64,000 nucleotides of DNA. Origin: Cryptomeria japonica (lineage: Eukaryota > Streptophyta > Pinopsida > Cupressales > Cupressaceae). Positions 1-10,901 of the stretch are shown here, piece after piece. The stretch spans positions 291,618,457-291,682,456 of the forward strand of contig NC_081410.1 in NCBI RefSeq assembly GCF_030272615.1. The letters run 5' to 3'. Positions within the stretch are counted from its first letter, which is position 1. Each line of letters opens with the position of its first letter. Below the pieces are notes generated by a model. It saw only the letters and a list, made by a program, of their open reading frames with translations. It ran no database searches and was not told the origin of the DNA. Both the position numbers and the translations under genes were made by a program.

Positions 1-363
1 AGATGTGCACGCACGTGGGGGGGCCACCGGAGCTGAGCTAGCACTTTGTCAAAAGCCATTTGTCTTTTGACAGTTATAATATGAGTCACCTGGGGTTTAA
101 ATATGAAAAGAGCCTATCCCACAAACAATGTGGGATAAAAGCTTTCCCTCTTCTGGCACAGCACACTTGAGAGTCTCCAAAGCCTTTTCCACCATTCCAT
201 ATGCATAGGATTGGGGGTCTTGGCAAAACCAGTTAATCTTTGGACAACACATTTTTCTTCAACATGCTCCTACATATAAAAACACCCGCAGTAAGTGCTC
301 GAATGATAAGAAAAAGGGCATATATATATAGCACAAATTATTTTGTAAAAACATGTGCTAATA
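1..363 (-). repeat. Element A, 3' LTR (partial, cut by window start)
   Basis: Matches 26834-27192 at about 90 percent with small indels. The inner boundary reads TGCTAATA on the plus strand, where the other copy has TGCTAACA, so the terminal CA has decayed to TA. Only the part next to the internal region is in the window; about 2.2 kb of this LTR should lie to the left. Confidence 0.8.
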
Positions 364-483
364 GTGGCTCTTTTTGGGGATGTATGTTCTTTTTAAGGAC
401 ATAGAAAGATCCTAGTTATCTCTAGAAAGCAGACCAAAATGAAAATTGAAAACACATAGAGAAAAAAAAGGAAAACTACACTA
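364..483 (-). other. Element A, 3' untranslated stretch with weak polypurine tract
   Basis: Lies between the last pol stop codons (481-486) and the 3' LTR. On the minus strand the bases next to the LTR include a short purine run, AAAAAGAG at about 376-369, which may be the decayed polypurine tract. Nothing else is recognisable. Confidence 0.4.
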
Positions 484-1933
484 CTATAATACAGGAAATA
501 CTCCCTGATCATCAAGAGAAAAAATGCTTGAGGTATTGAGCATGGACTGGGAATTCCAGCACTTTGCCATCGGTATCCTGCAAATAATATGATCTTTCTC
601 TACTTTTTTCAAAGATGATATAAGGTCCTAGCCAGAGTGCATCAAATTTTCCATGTTTTCCTTTGTCTTGGTCTTTGGCATTTCATCTAAGTACCCACTC
701 TCCCTCCTCAAAAGTTATGTCACAAGCCCTTTTATCATGTAAATCCTTAACCATCTATTGCCTTTCAATGTTTCTTTCCTGGGCCTCTCTTCTACATTCA
801 TCCAACTCAACCAGAGCCATCAAGCTGTCCCCCATAAAGTTTACTTCTTCTGAAAATGCCTTTGTAATAAATTTATAAATTGGGAGCAAATTACTCAAAG
901 GTAGTCTAACTTATTTTCCATACACAAGCTCATATGGAGCAAATCCTGTGGACTTCTTGATTGTCACTCTATCAGCCCATACTGCTAATATCAATTTCAA
1001 ATCTCAAGCTCTTTTATTATCACCCAACATCCTTTTGATAATCTTCAACAAGTTTTTATTGTTGGATTTTGCTTGCCCATTTCCTTGGGGATGGTAAGGT
1101 GATGAATAGGACAAAGTGATGCCATAATTTTCACAGAAATCAGAGAACTCATTGTATCTGAAACACATCCCATTATCTACCACAATTTTTTGAGGTACCC
1201 CAAATATAGTAAGAATGTTTTCCAAAAGAATCTTTATCACAACTTTGCCGGTAGCCTTTCTTGTAGGAATAGCTTCAACCCACTTAGTAAAATAGTCAGT
1301 AGCTACCAAAATCCATTTATGCCCACCACTAGATTTTTTTTCTATTTCCCCTATGAAGTCAATACCCCACATCTAGAATGGTTCCTCTGTATGCATGGGT
1401 CTGAGAGGAATGGCTCCATTATACTTAAGTTTTCCTGAGAACTTTTGACATGCTTCACATTTTCTAATATAAGATCACTATCTCTGAAAATTTGGGGCCA
1501 ATAATAACCAGCATTTAGAATTTTATGAGCAATGGTTTTAGGTGAGAAATGGCCTCCACATACACCTTCATGTAAGTCTCTCAAAATAGCAGATGTTTGA
1601 CACTCATCTAGACACAATAAAAGAATACCATCTCTATTTTTCCAGTAAAGATCTCCATTATGTAACACATACTTAGATGTTTGAAGCTTTAAAGTCCTCT
1701 TTTGACTATCATTTAAACTATTCGTGCATTTCATGTATTTTAAGTAATATACAATATTTGTATACCAAGGACATCTCTCAATACTAATTTGTACATTTCC
1801 CAACTCTACCTGATTTACCTATGTTGCTTCAAAATTGGATTCTGCCATTAACTTTGTCAAACCCTGACCCCTTACCAACTTTGGAATTTGTAGATCAATA
1901 TTGAATTCTTGGATTTGATGTATCCATCTACAT
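484..1933 (-). pseudogene. Element A integrase (broken; catalytic Glu replaced by Lys)
   Basis: Integrase catalyses insertion of the cDNA into chromosomal DNA. Reading on the minus strand there is an RNase H/linker tail, then an H2C2-type zinc-binding region around 1450-1600 (HEGVCGGHF, GYYWPQ), then the catalytic core at 1372-1004. The core has WGIDFIG (first Asp), VVDNG (second Asp) and, 35 residues later, NGQAKSNNK, where the family has a catalytic Glu; here it is Lys, a G-to-A change. A GPY/F-type module (WLGPYII) lies near 600-650. A frameshift separates the zinc-binding and core frames near 1395-1420, and several stops follow the core. The protein ends at tandem stops at 481-486. The upstream end is cut by element B. 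Confidence 0.85.
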
Positions 1934-2826
1934 TGTAAGGAATTAAAGTAGCGGAAACAACTTCCTACACTAACCTTGAGAGGAGGGTAATGCAAAACTT
2001 TTTCAGATCGTTACAACAGTTACAAAAAATAGAAATAGATATAATAGCAATCATACCACAACACAATGATTTACGTGGGGAAAACCCTTTCGGGAGAAAA
2101 ACCCCACCCTCCAAAAGCAGCTCAATATTTTATTCAGCAATCAAAATAGATTACAACATACTTGCAGAGCAAGCTCTTCGCAGGAGTACCACTAATCAGA
2201 GATTCAGAGGCAACTCAATAGCCATAAGACTCTTACATGCAACCTCTATCTCACACACCTCATAAATAGGAGATACAATACAAGAAACCGTCAAACAGTA
2301 TTACAAAACCATGGGCTAAAACCACCCAATAAGGTGTAGCCAACCTTATCTCCCTTCTAGATACCCTATGACATGTTAAAGCACACATCAACATGTGTCA
2401 CTCCCTTTTACAGCTCATTTATGTATCCGATATAAATTATTTTTCCTATTTCAGGAGTACAAACTTCCGGAGGCCATAACTTGAGAACCGGGTGTCCGAT
2501 TGACGAACCGTTTGAAGCGCCAGAAAGCTCGCGAAGTGCTCTATCACCTCGTAACCCGCTTCGCCGGTTACAGCAACTTTTTAGGGCATTTAGGAGCCTC
2601 TAAAGTCCCCAAAATTAAGTTTAAACATTTTATTGCACCCCTCCAAGATGAAAACTTTAATATCTTCAAAACTAGCTGTGACCTTGCGACGCAACTTTAC
2701 CGGAATGCTTATCTAGCCAACCAGAAGCTTCAGGGAGAGTTTCGCACCATTTCATGCTCAAATGAAAACTTACTATAAATAGTAATCTCGCATAAATGCA
2801 AGATTGAGACACCATTTTTCCCAACA
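1934..2826 (-). repeat. Element B, 3' LTR
   Basis: 893 bp, beginning TGTAAGG and ending CCCAACA on the plus strand, same length as the copy at 7051-7943. The small open frames inside (for example 1990-2265) occur in both LTR copies and have no domain, so they are not treated as genes. Confidence 0.95.
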
Positions 2827-2838
2827 AATCTCCCACTT
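2827..2838 (-). other. Element B polypurine tract
   Basis: On the minus strand AAGTGGGAGATT directly abuts the 3' LTR start TGTTGGG. This is the expected site of plus-strand DNA priming. Confidence 0.85.
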
Positions 2839-2882
2839 GTCGAACACCTTGCATGAGCGGAAGGGAATGTCAACACAATGAA

Positions 2883-5800
2883 TCAATTGCTAGGGGCCAT
2901 AAGGCCCATAGACTCTGAACACCATCTGAACTTCTCTATGCTCACAGCCTTAGTTAAAGCATCTGCAACATTCATCAAAGTTTCCACCTTAACCAGCTTC
3001 ACCCTACCATCTTCGACCATATCTCTAACAAAATGATACTGAACATCAATATGTTTGGTCCGGGCATGAAATGTCAGGTTCTTAGCTAGGCTAATTACAC
3101 TCTGACTGTCACAGTAAACTGTCACTGTACCTTGTTTTATTCCAATATCCGAACATAGTCTCTTAAGCCAAATGGCCTCTTTACAAGCATGAGTAGCTGC
3201 CATATACTCTGCTTCAGTAGTGGATAAAGCAACCACAGCCTGTCGCTTACTCATCCAACTAATTGCACCACCAAACAAAGTAAACACATAAGCACTGGTG
3301 GATCTTCTGCTATCAATATCACCTGCCCAATCTGAATCCACATAACCATGGATATCAAGGGAAGTCATGTCTCCAACTGAATTACCATGATAACACAAAG
3401 AATACTCTGAAGTACCCTTCAAATATCTGAAGACTCTTTTGACTGCATCCCAATGAACTCTACCAGGATTAGACATATATCTAGAAAGTACTCCCACTGC
3501 TTGGGAAATGTCTGGTCTAGTACAGACCATAGCATACATCAAGCTTCCAACCGCACTTTGGTAAGGCACTCTGTTCATGTATTCCATCTCCAATGGGGAT
3601 GTAGGACAATCTGAAACAGATAGTTTCGTTCCAACTGTAAAAGGAACACTCAATGGTCTACAATTCTGCATGTTGAACCTCTATAACACTGAATTCACAT
3701 ACTTACTCTGGCCTAGCCATAGCTTTCTGTTCACCCTATCTCTTCTAATTTCCATCCCAAGAATGTGCTTTGCTGCACCAAGATCTTTCATTTCAAATTT
3801 AGCAGCGAGCTGAGACTTCAGTTCTGAAATCATACCTTTCCCTTTACCAATGAATAACATATCATCAACATACAATGTAATGAATAAGAAATGATCACCA
3901 TAAGATTTATAATAAATACAGTGATCTGATTTAGAACGTTCAAATCCCAAACTCAACACATATGTATCAAATTTTTGGTACCACATCCTAGGACTTTGTT
4001 TGAGGCCATACAAAGATTTCTTCAATTTACAGACCAAATTACTTTTGCCTTTCACCACATAGTGCTCCGGCTGTGTCATATAAATATCTTCCTCCAAATC
4101 ACCATGAAGGAAAGCAGTTTTCACATCCATTTGTTCAACCTCTAAATCATAAGCAGTAGCAATAGAAAGCAAAAATCTAATAGACATCATTTTTGCAACA
4201 GGAGAAAATATCTCACCGTAATCAACACCCTCAACCTGAGAGTAGCCTTTTGCAACTAACCTTGCTTTATACTTCTCAATGCTTCCATCTGAACCAATCT
4301 TTTTCTTGAACACCCATTTACAACCAATAGGTTTTCGTCCTTCAGGCAATGGTACAAGATCCCATGTATCATTCTTTTTCAAAGCTGCCATTTCTTCCTC
4401 CATAGCAATCTTCTAGGATTCTGCATCATTCATACCTAATGCCTCTTCTACAGATTTCGGTTCATCCACACTAGTATTCAGAGCAAAAATACATCTCCAG
4501 TCATCAGGTGAATACCTTTCAGGTGGTTGTCTATGTCTTGTAGACCTTCGAACAAGCTGAGTTGGAGGTTCTTCCTCCTCTTCTGAAGATTCAGAGCTAG
4601 ACGAGCTCTCCTCAAATTCTTGCCTATCTAGGGGTCTCGATTCAACTCTTTCAGGTGTAGAAGGAAGTTGAATCACATCTTCTTTTTTAGTCTGTTCTGG
4701 CTGCAATGTAACAGAAGGAGACTTAATTTCTCTAAAAATAACACTTCTACTGTGAATTACCTTCTGTGCAACAGGGTCCCAAAGCTTGTATCCTTTCACA
4801 CCATAACTATACCCGATGAAGATAAATTTCACAGCCTTGTTCTCCAACTTTGTTCGCTTCTCCTTTGGCACATGTGCATATGCCTCACAACCAAAAACTC
4901 TAAGATGTCTCAATGAAGGCTTGTGACCTGACCATGCTTCCATAGGCGTTTTATCAACAAGAGCTGATGTAGGAGACCTGTTAATCAGGTAGCAAGCAGT
5001 GGCAACAGCTTCAGCCCAAAACTTTTGTTCAAGACCAGCACCACTCAACATACTCCTAGCCTTTTCCATCAGTGTCCTATTCATTCTTTCTGCAACTCCA
5101 TTCTGCTGTGGAGAATACGGAGTTGTCTTTTGCCTGTTAATTCCACAGTCTTTATAGAATCTATCAAAATCATTAGAGCAAAACTCACCGCCATTATCAG
5201 TTCTCAAACATTTTATTTTCTTTCCAGTCTGCAACTCAACCATTGCTCTAAATTCTTTAAAACGACTAAAAACTTCAGATTTACTCTTTAGAAAATAAAC
5301 CCATGTCCTTCTACTAAAATCATCAATAAATGAAACATAATATGTGGATTTTCCAATCGAAGAGACATCTACTGGACCAAACACATCAGAATGGATAAGA
5401 TCCAAAACACCACAAGTTTTATGAGAACTCGAGTAAAACTGAACGCGGTTTTGTTTTCCATAAATGCAATGCTCACAGAAATCAAAGTCAAGATTACAAT
5501 CATTCAAACCTTCAACAAGATTTTTATTTTTCAAGGTCCTTAGACCCTTTTCTCCAATGTGGCCAAGTCTCTGGTGCCATGACATAGTCTTCTCTGCAAG
5601 TAACTTTGCTTCAGACGAAAGAGCACCCTTAGGTACCCAAAAACCATTTCCATCTGCTGAAGGTGAAACCTTCAAATCTTCCAGTGAAGTATCCACAGAT
5701 TTACTTTTTATAGAAGTGTTATTACACTCAATAGTGTATGCTTCAAGCTTATACAAAGTGCCAAACCTGACACCTCTAGCAACTGCCATAGCACCCTTAA

Positions 5801-6926
5801 TCATCTTACATCCTGTTTCAGAAAAGACTACCTGCACACCTCCATCTATTAGTTTGCTCACAGATAACAGGTTTCGTTTTAATCCAGGGATATGCAGCAC
5901 ACCATTAATCCTTTTTATTCTACCATCAGAAAACCTGATTCTAACTTTACCTCGACCAACAATGTCTAGAGGTGAATCATCACCCAAGTACACCTTACCT
6001 CCATTAAATCCTTCATATTCAGAAAACCAATCTCTATTGGAAGTCATATGAAAAGATGCACCTGAGTCAATTAGCCAGGCATCATTACCTATATGAGTCG
6101 CCAAAGCCGCAATAAATGCATCGCCATCTTCCTTGTTGGACTCAGAATCAAAATCGAACTTTTTCTTTTTCTTCTTCTTTTCTTCTTTGCAGTCCTTACG
6201 GATGTGACCCGGTTTACCGCAATTCTAGCAAATGACTTTGGACTTTCCAGGAGATTTCGATCTCCCTTTGGATTTGGACTTGCCACGCTTCTCATTCTTC
6301 TTGCCTTTCTCCTTAGGTCTTCCACGAACGGTTAGGGCTTCCTTTGAACTGATGGATACCTTCCTTCGCATCTCTTCACCAAGTAGGGCACCCACCACAT
6401 CTTCAGATTTCAAAACAACAGAAGTACTACCGATAGCCATAACAAGAGAATCCCACGAATCAGGCAAAGAACAAAGCAAGATCTGACATTTCTCCTCCTC
6501 ATCCATCTTAACACCGATGGATACTAATTGAGCCACAATCATATTGAATGCTTCTAGGTGGTCTGCAATTCGTCCACCCTCTTCCATCTTCAAGGAATAC
6601 AATTTCTTTCTTAAGAAAATTTGATTTAATAAAGATTTCACTTGATACATCTCACCAAGCTTAGTCCATAGCTTCTTTGCAGAGTTCTCTTCATGGACAT
6701 TGATTAGAACAGAGTCTGCCAGGCACAGTTTGATTAGACCCTTGGCTTTTCAGTCCATAACATCATACTGAGCTGCCGCAGTAGGATCTGAGGGCCTTTG
6801 GACATTCGCATCAACAGCATCCCAAAGATCTCGATCTATTAGCAGATCGTCCATCTTCAGCTTCCACATCTCAAAATTACTTCCATTAAATTTCTCCACC
6901 TCTATTCTCCCTGATGAACTCGCCAT
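2883..6926 (-). pseudogene. Element B gag-pol polyprotein (one frame, four premature stops)
   Basis: A single frame of 1348 codons from ATG at 6926 to the stop at 2883, with no frameshift. Gag (UBN2-like) occupies about codons 10-210. A CCHC zinc knuckle follows, with C233, C236, H241 and C246. The protease motif DSG is at codons 287-289. The integrase HHCC region (WHQRLGH, CEHC) is at about 450-487, and the D,D35E core has D514, D577 and E613. Reverse transcriptase carries YVDDM in the 4403-3681 segment, and RNase H follows with DSDWAGD and STTEAEY. Stops fall at codon 59 (6750-6752, TGA), 234 (6225-6227, TAG), 4413-4415 (TAG) and 3681-3683 (TAG). The first three sit where the family has, or plausibly had, Trp. 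All catalytic motifs remain readable, so inactivation is recent. Confidence 0.93.
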
Positions 6927-7035
6927 CTGAATATTCCTACAACAAGATCAAAAAGTGTCTTCTGCACAAGCTCCCACTCAAATCTGGATTAGTTCAAAAA
7001 ACCCAACTGCCCACAATTGAAACCAAAGGTGATCA

Positions 7036-7048
7036 GGCTCTGATACCA
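7036..7048 (-). other. Element B primer-binding site (initiator tRNA-Met)
   Basis: Minus strand TGGTATCAGAGCC, a perfect match to the usual initiator tRNA-Met primer site of plant copia elements, two bases after the 5' LTR end at 7051. Confidence 0.92.
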
Positions 7049-7050
7049 CT

Positions 7051-7943
7051 TGTAAGGAAGTAAAGTAGCGGAAACAACTTCCTACACTAACCTTGAGAGG
7101 AGGGTAATGCAAAACTTTTTCAGATCGTTACAACAGTTACAGAAAATAGAAATAGATATAATAGCAATCATACCACAACACAATGATTTACGTGGGGAAA
7201 ACCCTTTCGGGAGAAAAACCCCACCCTCCAAAAGCAGCTCAATATTTTATTCAGCAATCAAAATAGATTACAACATACTTGCAGAGCAAGCTCTTCGCAG
7301 GAGTACCACTAATCAAAGATTCAGAGGCAACTCAATAGCCATAAGACTCTTACACGCAACCTCTATCTCACACACCTCATAAATAGGAGATACAATACAA
7401 GAAACCGTCAAATGGTATTACAAAACCATGGGCTAAAACCACCCAATAAGGTGTAGCCAACCTTATCTCCCTTCTAGATGCCCTATGACATGTTAAAGCA
7501 CACATCAACATGTGTCGCTCCCTTTTACAGCTCATTTATGTATCCGATACAAATTATTTTTCCTATTTCAGGAGTACAAACTTCCGGAGGCCATAACTTG
7601 AGAACCGGGTGTCCGATTGACGAACCGTTTGAAGCGCCGGAAAGCTCGTGAAGTGCTCTATCACCTCGTAACCCACTTCGCTGGTTATGGCAACTTTTCA
7701 GGGCGTTTTGGAGCCTCTAAAGTCCCCAAAATTAAGTTTAAACATTTTATTGCACCCCTCCAAGATGAAAACTTTAATATCTTCAAAACTAGCTGTGACC
7801 TTGCGACGCAACTTTACCGGAATGCTTATCTAGCCAACCAGAAGCTTCAGGGAGAGTTTCGCACCATTTCGTGCTCAAATGAAAACTTACTATAAATAGT
7901 AATCTCGCATAAATGCAAAATTGAGACACCATTTTTCCCAACA
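7051..7943 (-). repeat. Element B, 5' LTR
   Basis: 893 bp, equal in length to the 3' LTR with about 2 percent difference. Adjacent to the tRNA-Met primer site on its inner side and to the TACAT duplication on its outer side. Confidence 0.95.
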
Positions 7944-7948
7944 TACAT

Positions 7949-8436
7949 CTCCTTCCAGTAGTTTCTAATTGTCTGAAAATGTCTTTAACAACAACATTTG
8001 GCACATATGCAATGATAGTGGTACCAACCAAATAGGGTTTGAAGGATTTTAAGGCGTTCACAAGAGCATAAGCCTATTTTTCGTTCAAAACATAGTTCAA
8101 TTCATTTGCTTGTAAGGTTCTGCTAAAAAATGCCATTGGTTGTTCATGGCCCTCATCATTCGTTTGTAACATGACAACAGCAATGGTATGGAATGAAGCA
8201 AATGAAAATACTTGGAAGGGTTTAGAAAAATCAAGTGATTTTAATACGGGGGCTTCTTTGATGGTTCTTTTGATATTTACAAAAGCTTCAAGAGCCTCAT
8301 TAGTCCATTTTATTTCAAAACCCTTTTTCAACATCTTAGCAATAGGCTTTATGATTTCAGAGAAGTTTGAAATAAATCTTCTTACAAAATTAATCTGACC
8401 GAAAAAAGATTGAATTGCTTTAACTATTTTTGGGAT
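7949..8436 (-). pseudogene. Element A RNase H (RT-linked copy), cut by element B
   Basis: The minus-strand frame after the reverse transcriptase shows the thumb/connection wording and an RT-linked RNase H (AFFSRTLQANELNY, then a basic ETTGRR). The usual first catalytic segment (DASxxxIG type) is degenerate, reading FASFHTIAVVM. A stop separates it from the RT segment at about 8437. The domain is interrupted at 7944 by element B and continues in register at 1933, which confirms that B inserted into coding DNA of A. Confidence 0.8.
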
Positions 8437-9417
8437 TTAAATTTTATCAATAGCAGCAATCCTTTCTGGATCAATTCTTACACGATCTTTTGAAACAATA
8501 TGGCTTAACAATTTTCCTTCAGTAACCCCAAAGTGACACTTTTTAGGATTCAAAGATATGCCATATTCTAATGCTCTAATAAAAAAAAATTCTAAGTTAT
8601 TATAATGATTTTCTGCATTTTTAGAATAAGCAGTCATGTCATCTTGGTACACTGCTAAAATATGATCAATTAACCCTTCAAAGGCTACATCCATAGCCCT
8701 CTGGAATGTAGCACCTATATTTCTTAACCTGAAAGGCATCCTTGCATACACATAAGTCCCCCATGGTGTAGTAAAGGTTGTCTTGTATTTCTCTGACTCC
8801 TTGACCTTAACTTGGTTATAGCCTGAAAAACCCATCCATCATAGACAACAATTCATTTCCTATAACTTTCTACAATGGAGCTTCCATGTTAGGCAACACA
8901 TAGTTATCCTTCAAAGATGAAACATTTAGATTTCTAAAATATACACATAACCTAATATCACCATTTTTCTTTCGTACTGGTACTAAATTAGACACCCAGG
9001 TTGAGTGCCTTATAGGCTCTATAATCCCTGCATTTCTCATTTTCATTAACTCCTCCTTCATCTTAGGAGCCAAGGTAGGGTTTATAGGCCTTTGTTTTTT
9101 CCTAAAGGGTTTAGCATTTGGTTTTAATTGTACCTCATGTTGAAAAGGGCCTTCTCTATATGATTTAAGGTCATCATATGACCAGGCAAAGGCATGCCTA
9201 TACTTCATCAATAAATTTATCAATGTTGTTCTAATCTTTGGTGTAAGATTTTTTCCAAATACACTTCTCTTGGATTTCTCTCACTTCCCAAGTTTAATTT
9301 TTCAACACCTTCACACCCTCCTGAACTAGGTCTAAAACTAGTCATGTCTTTATCATCAAACATTCTTTCTAGTTCTACCAATCCCTTTGGGATTTTGTTT
9401 GTCTTCAACTGCAACAC
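8437..9417 (-). pseudogene. Element A reverse transcriptase (frameshifted; YQDD active site)
   Basis: The N-terminal part (9223-8870) carries KPNAKPFRKKQRP and the palm start RLCVYFRNLN; the second part (8835-8437) has FTTPWGTYVYARMPF and the catalytic VYQDDM. Tat-type elements commonly read YLDD here, so YQDD is a small departure. The two parts are in different frames: an extra base in a T-run around 8826-8834 causes the shift, and stops lie at the junction. The frame 9417-9220 before the RT is the linker from the upstream RNase H and also ends in a stop. Confidence 0.88.
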
Positions 9418-9468
9418 CTCCTGCCCAAGTACTGTTTATGTGCCATCCTTATCTTCTACAAGTCCATT

Positions 9469-10578
9469 TCAATCAATCTGTTGGTTTGCATATTGATCTT
9501 CACAAAAGAGAAATCTTAGTAGATCCTTGTCATCATCAAACACTTGCCAACTCTTAACATTATCAGGAACGGATGGTCTTGTTTTAATTTCAACTTGTGT
9601 ATTATCATCAAAAGGGATATCATTATGTTTAACTGCCAGGTTAGCCATAAAGTTTGCCAAAATATTATTGGACCTTTCAGTCCAATTAATGGAAAAAGCA
9701 TAAAAAATTTCAGCATAATCTCAAACCTCATTCCTATAACTTCTTAATTTTGTATTTTTTGCAGCAAATTTGCCTCTAACTTGTGAAACAACTAATTCTG
9801 AATCACCATAAACTGTTAATAACTTAATGCTATGTCTGTTTGCTAATTTAAGTCATAATAAGAGAGCTTCATATTCAGCAATAGTATTAGTACATTCAAA
9901 AGCCAATGAGAAAGAGTATTTAAAATGTTTTCCACTAGGTGAAATAAACACAAATCCTGCTCCATTTCCATCCTTACTGCAGGCACCATCAAAATACAAT
10001 TTCCAAATTAAACTTTCATTGTGTTCAATAGCCTCTACAATTTTTTCAACTTCTAAAGGTTTAGAAATACTTACCTGAAAGTTGTCCATGTCGGAATGGA
10101 AAAAACAAGTTACTTGATCTTGATCAACTTCCTCTATGAGGTAGGGAGATCTTGGTTCTCTATTGATTCTTACCTCTACTTCTTTGACCGGGATGGTAGC
10201 ATATGATAGATCTAATTGCACATATCCACCTACCAAGTTTGACCACTGTCTGGATAGCAGCATTCCATAGTTCACAGACACTTGTACAACTATTACATCT
10301 ATTTTATAGGTAGTGTCTGGAAAAGCTAGAAACCTGAACTCAATATCCTTCATGATCTCGACCACTGGGACTGACCTATTATCCATTGCATAACATTTTC
10401 CATAAGGGGTATCTACCTTCATTCCCAGCTCTTTTATGACATCCTCTGGTATAATATTTACTATTGCTCCTGAGTCTATCATGTAGTTTCTTACTATCTT
10501 ATTGTTTATAAGCAGTGTTAAATAAAAAGGATCCACTTGTGCGAAGTTTTTGGTAATGGGCGTGCCTAAATATACCAC
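9469..10578 (-). pseudogene. Element A protease fused to an additional RNase H upstream of RT
   Basis: A 241-residue open stretch (10578-9853) starts with an aspartic protease (MIDSGA, catalytic Asp, with a PEDVIKELG flap-like region) and runs straight into an RNase H of the additional (archaeal-like) type. Its marks are LYFDGACSKDG (first Asp), TIAEYEALLL (Glu) and, after a TGA at about 9853, YGDSELVV (second Asp). The last catalytic region reads LANFMANLA where an Asp is usual, so Asp to Asn is likely. With the RT-linked RNase H at 7949-8436 the element encodes two RNase H domains, a hallmark of the Tat group. The position before RT rather than after the first RNase H is noted as a finding. 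Confidence 0.85.
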
Positions 10579-10901
10579 AAGAGGATCTTCTTTTCATTTT
10601 GGATTTTCTTTATTGGCATCACCCACATTTGGTATGATTTTCAAAGTCTCATTCTTGTAATCTGAAAATTTCATCACTTCAAGCAAAGGAATAGAAATTT
10701 TTACCTGAGACAATGCTTGAGACATAAAAGTTCCACAGTTTGAAGGAGGCTTACTGATTTTTTTTTCTCCATAGGCTTGACCAACTTCGGGGCATCAATC
10801 TGCTTTGCTGGTTCACTTGGAGCCTCTTTTCCTCTCTTGTCATTTGCCTCCTTGTTCACATTTTGTTTTGAGACTTTTGCGAATATTCCTGCAGGCCTCC
10901 C
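10579..10901 (-). pseudogene. Element A gag-protease linker (degenerate)
   Basis: Minus-strand reading continues between gag and protease with recognisable but stop-ridden text, for example LSQVKISIPLLEVMKFSDYK, which leads into the protease. No separate domain is visible. Confidence 0.55.

Larger units (their letters stand above)
1934..7943 (-). mobile_element. Element B: full-length Ty1/copia retrotransposon (Tork-like)
   Basis: A 6010-bp minus-strand element bounded by two 893-bp LTRs and flanked by a 5-bp target duplication TACAT (1929-1933 and 7944-7948). Domain order is gag, protease, integrase, reverse transcriptase, RNase H, which defines Ty1/copia. The LTRs differ at about 20 of 893 positions by hand count (near 2 percent), so insertion was fairly recent. 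It interrupts element A between RNase H and integrase; the A reading frame resumes on the other side. The integrase C-terminal wording resembles the Tnt1/Tork group, which I regard as likely rather than certain. Confidence 0.95.

Noticed and set aside
1990-2778. Open frames inside element B's LTR, repeated at 7107-7895
   Set aside because: They occur only because the LTR is duplicated; no domain is visible, and they cross LTR regulatory sequence.
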